Shown: positions 14,722 to 20,644 of the stretch, in pieces
How the letters are laid out: each line of letters begins with the position of its first letter
How positions within the stretch are numbered: the stretch's first letter is position 1
Source: UPXZ01 sp964541615
GTDB taxonomy: Bacteria; Bacteroidota; Bacteroidia; Bacteroidales; Paludibacteraceae
NCBI GenBank assembly: GCA_964541615.1
Contig: CAZIRA010000037.1
Span: 1-20,644, forward strand
Length of the DNA stretch: 20,644 nt
Reading direction: 5' to 3'
Notes under the pieces: generated by a model
Told to the model about the DNA's origin: nothing
The model's input: the letters and a program-made list of their open reading frames with translations, nothing else
Database searches by the model: none
Position numbers and translations under genes: made by a program

Positions 14722-16437
14722 TTACCAGCCCGGATTATTTGATGTAATTTGGTTATTTACAGACATTTCCAAACTTGGGATGGGGAAATAATTGTAATGT
14801 TCGCTCACATTGTAGTAGTTGGAGGCATATTTGAATGTTGCTATCCAGTTTTCATTTGTAGCCACCACGCTGCGCATTGCCTGCATTGTGCTATGGAAAT
14901 CGCCCCATCTTACCAGGTCCCAACGGCGGATTGCTTCGAAACAAAGCTCCATGGCGCGCTCGTTTTTAATCACATCACGGAATGAATCTTTTGTAAGTCC
15001 GTTAGCAGAACCGTATTCTTGCAGTTTTGCTCTTCTTCTCACTTCGTTGAGTGCATCGTAAGCTAATTGAGTAGGTGCATTGTTGATTTCGTTTTCAGTT
15101 TCAGCAATCATCAGTAATATATCACTGTATCGTAGAATCGGGAAGTTGATAGGAGTATAGTTTTTGTTTTTCGGGATAACTTGTTCTAATTCTCTGCGGT
15201 ATTTCGCAGCGCTGCGCACTTCTGTGCGGCTGGCGGTTTGAGCAAGTTCAGTTACAGGAACTCCGTCAATCTGAGTCAAGCCAATCGGTTTTTTTCCATA
15301 AAAATATTCGATTCCGATCAGTTCTCTGTTACCTCCGGTAGCAAATTTATATTCGTATGGAGCTATGTTCCACTGGCTGCGAACTGAGTCGCCTTCTGTT
15401 CTGTACATATCGTACAATTTAGTAGATGCGTACACGAATCTGTAGCTGTAACCCGGATTTTTGATTCCTGTCAAGTCTTTTACCGCTGCAATTGCAGAGT
15501 GATCCACAGTGCTTCCAAAACCAATCACGTTTCCGATACGTCCTGCCGCCCAGTCGGGTTGAGAGATGCGGTTTCCTGCCAATTCAGCTTCCCAGATGCT
15601 TTCTTTCACACCAGTGCTGTTATACTTGTCTTGAGCCATATCTATGAAAACCTGGCTGTAATCTGATACCAATCCGTGAATCTGGCTGTCGCGTACTTCC
15701 AAAGCCCATTTTCTAGCCTGTACGAAATAATTTTGTACTTCAGAACCAGCTGGTTTTTTATCGCGGAAGTGCTCGCCTGCACGGAAAAGATAGATACGTG
15801 CTAAAATTCCTTTTGCAGCAGACTGTGTCACGTATCCTGGATTTGTGTTGGAAGCTGAGCGGAGGTTTGGAATTGAAGTTATGATATCCTGGATGATTTG
15901 TTCGTAAATATCCTGTTTGTTAGTTCTCGGTAATGCGAGATTATTCACAGATTGTACTGCCTGAATTCTGAAAGGCACATCTCCAAATGCTTGTACTAAA
16001 TTGAAATAGTAGAATCCGCGCAGAAAAAGTGCTTCTGCTTTCACCTGATTTCTGAAAGATTCTGTGATTTCTGTATTTCTATCTACATTTTCAAGTAAAA
16101 TATTTGCCCGGTTTATACCGTCGTAAAGCACGCGCCAGAATGCTGTTACAAACTCATTCGAATTGTTTGCATTGGCACAGAGAATACTCTGTGTAGGATT
16201 GGCACGTTGGAAGAAACTCAGGTCGTCGCCACCTGAATTGTATAGTGGATAATAGTTTCCGTAGAAATTTTCCTGTCCCAGCGGACTGTAAACACCGGTG
16301 AGGAACAGCTGCAGTTCCGACTCATTGTTGAAATAAGTCTCCGGAGTAAGCTCGTGCGGCTGTTTGTCCAAAAAGTTACATGCAGTAAAACTAATCAGAA
16401 GCAAACATGCAAGTTTTATTTTTATCATTGTTTTCAT
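14722..16437 (-). CDS. SusD/RagB-like outer-membrane glycan-binding lipoprotein
   Basis: I choose ATG 16437 (571 residues), which puts a compact lipoprotein signal at the N-terminus with FTAC and lipidated C20. The longer version begins with GTG at 16458, only 7 bases after the SusC stop. The SusD N-terminal TPR-like domain follows (FLDKQPHELTPETYF, then LFLTGVYSPLG and the usual FLRGFYYFNLVQAFGDVPF signature). The C-terminal part has the RagB/SusD pattern LNEVRRRAKL, then ERAMELCFEAIRRWDLVRWG and the YFPIPSLEMSVNNQITSNNPGW-type ending. SusD sits on the cell surface as a lid on the SusC barrel and delivers oligosaccharides to it. The gene lies 28 bases after susC. The locus content suggests a glycosaminoglycan ligand, but ligand residues cannot be assigned from the sequence. 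Confidence 0.95.
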   Translation of the reverse strand: MKTMIKIKLACLLLISFTACNFLDKQPHELTPETYFNNESELQLFLTGVYSPLGQENFYGNYYPLYNSGGDDLSFFQRANPTQSILCANANNSNEFVTAFWRVLYDGINRANILLENVDRNTEITESFRNQVKAEALFLRGFYYFNLVQAFGDVPFRIQAVQSVNNLALPRTNKQDIYEQIIQDIITSIPNLRSASNTNPGYVTQSAAKGILARIYLFRAGEHFRDKKPAGSEVQNYFVQARKWALEVRDSQIHGLVSDYSQVFIDMAQDKYNSTGVKESIWEAELAGNRISQPDWAAGRIGNVIGFGSTVDHSAIAAVKDLTGIKNPGYSYRFVYASTKLYDMYRTEGDSVRSQWNIAPYEYKFATGGNRELIGIEYFYGKKPIGLTQIDGVPVTELAQTASRTEVRSAAKYRRELEQVIPKNKNYTPINFPILRYSDILLMIAETENEINNAPTQLAYDALNEVRRRAKLQEYGSANGLTKDSFRDVIKNERAMELCFEAIRRWDLVRWGDFHSTMQAMRSVVATNENWIATFKYASNYYNVSEHYNYFPIPSLEMSVNNQITSNNPGW

Positions 16438-16465
16438 ATCTGTATTTTTATTTTTCACTAGGTGT

Positions 16466-19400
16466 TTAGAAACTTAAGTTGACTCCAAAATTTAATGAGG
16501 CAGCTCTTGGATAGGCCGAGAAATCCAGGTTCGGCGTCAATGCTTTATCACGAATTGACACTTCTGGGTCGTAACCGGAATAATTACTCAAAGTGAACAA
16601 ATTTTGTGCAGTAAGATTCAGTCTGGCTTTAGTCAAACCAATTTTTTTGATTGCACTCGTTGGGATATTGTAACCCAAAGACAATGTTTTCAGTCTCAAA
16701 TAAGATCCATCTTCAATGATTCTTGACGAATAAAGCAAGTTTGAAGAAGAGTTATTTACTCGTGGAATATCGCTTGTCGGATTGTCAAATGTCCAGCGAT
16801 TTGCATAACTTGCAAATTGGTTCAAATCGCGGCGTCTTGAGAAAGAAGTTTCAAACATCAGCAAGTTGGCGTTCACGATATCCGATCCGTAAGACCATTG
16901 GAAAAACACGTTCAAATCCCAGTTTTTGTATTGGAAATTATTGGTAAAACCTCCCACGTGGATTGGTTCGCCCCGACCGATAAAAGTTTGGTCATCGCTG
17001 TTGATTACACCATCTTCATTCAAATCTTTGTATTTTGGGAAACCTGGCTGTGTGTTATTTTCAGAAACATAACGTGCAACTCCTGGTTTCAGGATGTAAT
17101 TTCCGCCCACTTGATCAAATTCGTCCAATTTATAAGTTCCTTCGTAGATGTAACCGTACATCATTCCGATCGGATAACCGATTTTGGCAATGTAGTTGTC
17201 TCCGTTGAAGTTACGGTCAACAATTTCTTGCGAAATCAGCGAGCGCTGGTTGTCTGCCAATGCCAATACTTTGTTTCTGTTGAATGCAATGTTGAAGTTT
17301 GATGTCCAGCGGAAGTCTTTTTTGGCAATATTCACGGTATTCAACGTAAATTCCAAACCACGGTTTTGCACTTTACCAATGTTTTTCATGGCGCTTCCAT
17401 AACCGGAAGAAACCGGAAGAACAGCATTGAGAAGCAAATCGTGGGTTATTTTATCGTACAAATCAACAGTTACGTTTACGCGGTCTTTGAAGAATCCCAG
17501 GTCAAGACCAATGTTCCACTGCGAAGTTGTTTCCCATTTCAGGTCAATGTTTGGAAGCGTTAATGGAATAGAACCGGCAACTATCTGATTATTGAAAGAA
17601 TAAACTCCGTAGCCATTTCTCAGCGGGTCGGTATAGTTTCCGTCACCTCCCTGCAGGATGGCGATACGTGCATATGTATCATATTCGCCCACGCGGTTGT
17701 TACCTGTCATACCCCAGCTTACGCGGAGCTTACCGGCATCGAGCCAATCGTAGCGTTTCATGAAATCTTCTTCGGTAAATGACCACGCCAACGATGCCGA
17801 TGGGAAATATCCAAAGAGGTTTTTTTCTCTAAATTTCGAAGAACCGTCAGCACGAAAAGAAGTTGTAGCGTAGTATTTTGAAGCGTAATTGTAATTTAAG
17901 CGTGCCAGGTATGAAAGCATGCTCCATTCTGTATGGGCAGATTCGTTCAAATTAGGCATACCTTGCGCCATTCCTGCCATTCCAAGTGATTCATTAGGAA
18001 TCTGAGTGGTTTTTGTGCTGTAATATTTGAAATCAGAATTTTGGAAAGTAACACCAGCCAATGCATTAAGGCTGTGTTTTTTCTGAATTGTAGTCTGATA
18101 GGTCAGGATATTCTCATTCAACCAGGTGTGACGCTGTGAGTTACGAACAGTTGCATTCACTTTGTCGATGGAAATTGGAGAACCGTAGCGGCTTTTTGAA
18201 TTGTTGAAATTTTCGAATTTCCTGAAGTCAGTTGTATAACCTCCGGAAACTTTCAGTTTCAATCCCTTCATAAATTCATATTCGGCAAAACCGTTGAATT
18301 GGATGTAGGTAGTATTATTTTTCGCATTTTCGTTTTCCAGTGAAAGTATCGGGTTGAAACGGTAGTCAACAGAAGTATCCACATTATCGTCGAAAGCATT
18401 GTCTTTCAGGTAGCTCAACGGAACGCCCGGTTGAGTCACAGGACGATAACCCCACACGCTGTAGAACAAGTTATTCATACCACTGAAAGTAGATTGTGAA
18501 GGAGATCTGCCGTTTTGGGTAGAGTTAGAATAGTTTACCGAAAGGTTTACATTTAATTTATTTTTGCGGATTGTATTACTCAATCTTCCCTGGATGCGGT
18601 TGAAATTGGATGCCAGGACAATACCATCCTGATCAAAATATGAAAGTGAAGCATTGTAGCGGTTTCCGGCAGTTCCACCATTCAGCGTAAGGCTGTGGCT
18701 TTGCTGAGTTGCATCACGGAAAATCATATCCTGCCAGTTGTATTGATCTACATTTCTGTAATCTTCAAGTGTGTACGTTTTTCCGTTGTACGTTTTGTAA
18801 TAACCGTTTTCGCCCACCATTTGTGTAGGGTCAATCACCTCTTGCTGCAATCTTACAAATTCATATGCATCCATCATTGGAATTGTTTTGGTCACGCGCT
18901 GTACACCAAAATTTCCGTCGTAATTTATCTGCAATTCACCTGCTTTTCCTTTTTTGGTAGAAATAATGATAACGCCATTGGCACCGCGGGCACCATAGAT
19001 TGCTGTTGCAGATGCATCTTTCAAAACGTCGATTGATTCGATGTCGTTCGGGTTGATTGCAGCGCCTGCACGTGGATCCTCGATGGGGAATCCATCAATA
19101 ACATAAAGCGGTGAATTGTCCTGAGTTACTGAATTGTTCCCACGGATTACAATATTCATATCGTTACCGGGAGAGCCTTCTGATGAGCTTACATTAACTC
19201 CTGCTATTCGCCCGGCCAGTGCCTGGTCGAAACTTGCTACAGGAGCTTTCAGCATATCTTCAAGATCTGCTTTTGCCACAGACCCGGTAAGGTCTCTTTT
19301 CTTAACATCCTGATAACCAACTACTACAACTTCGTTAAGCGTAGTCTGCTCTTCTACGAGCGTGATGGTAAGCGGAGTAGTACCTTTTGCAGTGACTTCC

Positions 19401-19645
19401 TGAGCCACGTAGCCTATGAAGGTTACTGTCAGAATTTCGTTTGGTTTGGGAACCGAAATGGTGAATTTCCCATCCAGATTTGTAGCTGCACCAACCGAAG
19501 GATTGCTTTTTAGTCTGATGCTGACTCCAATCATCGGTTCACCCTTTTCGTCAATTACAGTTCCGGCAACGGAAGTATTTTGGGCAAAACCGGTTCCTGC
19601 AATTAGCAAAAATAGAGCTAATAGATAAAATTTTAGGTCTTTCAT
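16466..19645 (-). CDS. SusC/RagA-like TonB-dependent outer-membrane transporter
   Basis: I choose ATG 19645 (1059 residues), which puts the signal peptide (cleavage near GFAQ, 19-22) at the N-terminus. The open frame continues to a TTG at 19684, which is unlikely to be used. Domains are a carboxypeptidase-regulatory-like beta-sandwich (about 25-97), a TonB-box-like LNEVVVVGY (103-111), the SusC signature KKRDLTGSV (115-123), a plug (about 125-232, with LYVIDGFPI and IYGARGANGVIIISTKKG), and a 22-strand barrel ending in a terminal aromatic (NLSF). It imports oligosaccharides across the outer membrane using TonB energy, in complex with the SusD encoded 28 bases downstream. No extra signalling domain precedes the plug, so it is not an anti-sigma-coupled transducer type. 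The length fits the family (about 1000-1100). Confidence 0.96.
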   Translation of the reverse strand: MKDLKFYLLALFLLIAGTGFAQNTSVAGTVIDEKGEPMIGVSIRLKSNPSVGAATNLDGKFTISVPKPNEILTVTFIGYVAQEVTAKGTTPLTITLVEEQTTLNEVVVVGYQDVKKRDLTGSVAKADLEDMLKAPVASFDQALAGRIAGVNVSSSEGSPGNDMNIVIRGNNSVTQDNSPLYVIDGFPIEDPRAGAAINPNDIESIDVLKDASATAIYGARGANGVIIISTKKGKAGELQINYDGNFGVQRVTKTIPMMDAYEFVRLQQEVIDPTQMVGENGYYKTYNGKTYTLEDYRNVDQYNWQDMIFRDATQQSHSLTLNGGTAGNRYNASLSYFDQDGIVLASNFNRIQGRLSNTIRKNKLNVNLSVNYSNSTQNGRSPSQSTFSGMNNLFYSVWGYRPVTQPGVPLSYLKDNAFDDNVDTSVDYRFNPILSLENENAKNNTTYIQFNGFAEYEFMKGLKLKVSGGYTTDFRKFENFNNSKSRYGSPISIDKVNATVRNSQRHTWLNENILTYQTTIQKKHSLNALAGVTFQNSDFKYYSTKTTQIPNESLGMAGMAQGMPNLNESAHTEWSMLSYLARLNYNYASKYYATTSFRADGSSKFREKNLFGYFPSASLAWSFTEEDFMKRYDWLDAGKLRVSWGMTGNNRVGEYDTYARIAILQGGDGNYTDPLRNGYGVYSFNNQIVAGSIPLTLPNIDLKWETTSQWNIGLDLGFFKDRVNVTVDLYDKITHDLLLNAVLPVSSGYGSAMKNIGKVQNRGLEFTLNTVNIAKKDFRWTSNFNIAFNRNKVLALADNQRSLISQEIVDRNFNGDNYIAKIGYPIGMMYGYIYEGTYKLDEFDQVGGNYILKPGVARYVSENNTQPGFPKYKDLNEDGVINSDDQTFIGRGEPIHVGGFTNNFQYKNWDLNVFFQWSYGSDIVNANLLMFETSFSRRRDLNQFASYANRWTFDNPTSDIPRVNNSSSNLLYSSRIIEDGSYLRLKTLSLGYNIPTSAIKKIGLTKARLNLTAQNLFTLSNYSGYDPEVSIRDKALTPNLDFSAYPRAASLNFGVNLSF

Positions 19646-19741
19646 GAAATTTATTTTTGTGTTATTATATTTGATCCTTCCCAAAGATTTGGAAATTTAA
19701 AGGACTTTCTGCTTTATTTTTCGCTAAAAAACTAATACCTG

Positions 19742-20644
19742 TTATTTAACTAATACTTTTTTGGCTGAATTGTCAACGCGGACAATGTAAATCCCTTTCT
19801 GAACTGGGATTTCAATGGATGAGCCGGATATAGTTTTAGTGTAAATTGTTTGCCCAGAAACTGAATAGACAGCCACTTTCACCGGATGTTCGAATCCTGA
19901 AATTACGATTTGTTTGTCCCGGGAATAAACTGAATAGATAAATTCATTGTTGGAAAGACCTGTAGCCGGGTCTTTTTCATAAGCCCCAATTTCATAAGCT
20001 GTACCTTGCGGGCGGGAAAGTCCGAGAATATCGGTAGTAACAGCTGTCAGTGTTTTACCTGTATCAATACATGGGGAACCAACCTGAAGACTCCAATTTA
20101 CAGAATCCAGAATCAGAATCTCTTCATCTGCGTTGGCAATACCTTTGAATGTAGATACTTTTGCGAATTTCGGGCCTGAACCAACTGTTCCTTCTGCAGG
20201 ATTTTCCACATCACCATTAGAATTGTTGGAAGAAAACTGGATATTGTTTGCAATCACCCAAGTTGTGTTCGCAATTGGATTGTATGTAGCGTTATTATGC
20301 GCAGTAAATTTCGGGTTATCAGTTCCGGTAAGACTTGTGGCTGTAGTACCGCCTGTTTCAGTGATACAACCCCAGATAATGTTGTTGCTGAACTCTACTT
20401 CAGCTGTTTTTTCTCCAAAGTAAACTCCTCCTACATTGTTTACAATTGTAGAATTGAAGATAGACCCTCTTAATTGGATTGCGTTGGAACCAGTATTATT
20501 ATAAACTAATGAATTAACCATTGAGTTATTTACACTGTTCTGATAAATTGCACCTCCTTGTTTTCCTTCTGCATTATTATTAAATACTCTGATACCAATC
20601 ATTTTGGTAAAACCAGCACCTTGAACATTTAATCCACCTCCACG
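19742..20644 (-). CDS. Beta-helix (choice-of-anchor Q type) protein with T9SS sorting domain, 5'-partial
   Basis: The frame is open to the right edge of the window, so the gene starts outside and the internal Met at 20602 is not the start. About 300 residues are visible. They begin with short Asn/Gly-rich repeats typical of a right-handed parallel beta-helix (GGAIYQNS, NSLVYNNTG, NSTIVNNVGGVYFG, NNIIWG). A choice-of-anchor-Q-like end follows (SPCIDTGK, then DILGLSRPQGTAYEIGAYE). The last 65 or so residues (VYSRDKQIVISG, VYSVSGQTIYTK, KGIYIVRVDNSAKKVLVK) form a type A T9SS sorting domain. The product is thus secreted to the cell surface. Beta-helix proteins include polysaccharide lyases, but no catalytic motif is visible in this part. 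It lies 96 bases upstream of susC on the same strand and may be the leading gene of the same locus. Confidence 0.85.
   Translation of the reverse strand, partial: RGGGLNVQGAGFTKMIGIRVFNNNAEGKQGGAIYQNSVNNSMVNSLVYNNTGSNAIQLRGSIFNSTIVNNVGGVYFGEKTAEVEFSNNIIWGCITETGGTTATSLTGTDNPKFTAHNNATYNPIANTTWVIANNIQFSSNNSNGDVENPAEGTVGSGPKFAKVSTFKGIANADEEILILDSVNWSLQVGSPCIDTGKTLTAVTTDILGLSRPQGTAYEIGAYEKDPATGLSNNEFIYSVYSRDKQIVISGFEHPVKVAVYSVSGQTIYTKTISGSSIEIPVQKGIYIVRVDNSAKKVLVK

Noticed and set aside
16438..16458. GTG start for SusD at 16458
   Set aside because: ATG at 16437 yields a compact lipoprotein signal peptide; the GTG form adds a seven-residue polar tail.
16898..17302. 134-codon plus-strand frame inside susC
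   Set aside because: It is antisense to the conserved SusC barrel; its composition is typical of a shadow frame.
19646..19684. TTG start for SusC at 19684
   Set aside because: ATG at 19645 places the signal peptide at the N-terminus; the extra 13 residues are basic and polar and unlike SusC leaders.
19682..19689. AATCTTTG on the minus strand as a -7 box for susC
   Set aside because: The first base of TAnnTTTG does not match and there is no -33 TTTG at the right distance; susC may be cotranscribed with the upstream beta-helix gene.

Overview
The window looks like a chromosomal segment of a T9SS-bearing member of the Bacteroidota, most likely order Bacteroidales. The evidence is a SusC/SusD pair with a DUF5017 lipoprotein, two proteins ending in type IX secretion (T9SS) sorting domains, Bacteroidetes-style -7 boxes (TAnnTTTG) and AT-rich leaders without clear Shine-Dalgarno sites. 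The species cannot be named from this alone. I see no RNA gene, insertion sequence or CRISPR array, and every gene inside the window appears intact.

Left part (about 1-5970, plus strand). A strong intrinsic terminator (80-110) closes an upstream unit. A promoter-like -7 box (256-263) then precedes a five-gene run: a DoxX-like membrane protein, two Gfo/Idh/MocA oxidoreductases with twin-arginine leaders, a DUF1080 (3-keto-disaccharide hydrolase family) lipoprotein, and an exported TIM-barrel sugar isomerase/epimerase. Every soluble product carries an export signal. The set therefore reads as an envelope-located pathway that oxidises a glycoside (probably at C3), cleaves the keto-glycoside and isomerises the product. 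The DoxX protein is a candidate link from the bound NAD(P) to the respiratory chain. A perfect hairpin terminator (4970-5008) lies between the DUF1080 and TIM-barrel genes and may tune expression within the run.

Middle. A 14-bp hairpin (5926-5967) with a T-run on its minus-strand side sits between two convergent gene sets and probably stops transcription from both directions.

Right part (about 6032-20644, minus strand, so transcribed from right to left). This is a polysaccharide utilisation locus of glycosaminoglycan type. The order is: a partial beta-helix protein with a T9SS sorting domain (runs off the right edge), SusC, SusD, a DUF5017 surface lipoprotein, a PL8 lyase with a T9SS sorting domain, a GH88 unsaturated glucuronyl hydrolase lipoprotein, and a second PL8 lyase with only a Sec signal. 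The inferred scheme is that the T9SS-exported lyase cuts chondroitin/hyaluronan-like polymer at the surface, SusCD imports the oligosaccharides, the second lyase finishes them, and GH88 removes the unsaturated uronic acid. No sulfatase, sugar kinase or regulator is visible, so the locus may extend beyond the right edge or target a poorly sulfated polymer.

Several longest-ORF starts are probably wrong. I prefer ATG 818, 5023, 13648, 16437 and 19645, because these place a signal peptide at the N-terminus or avoid GTG/TTG starts.
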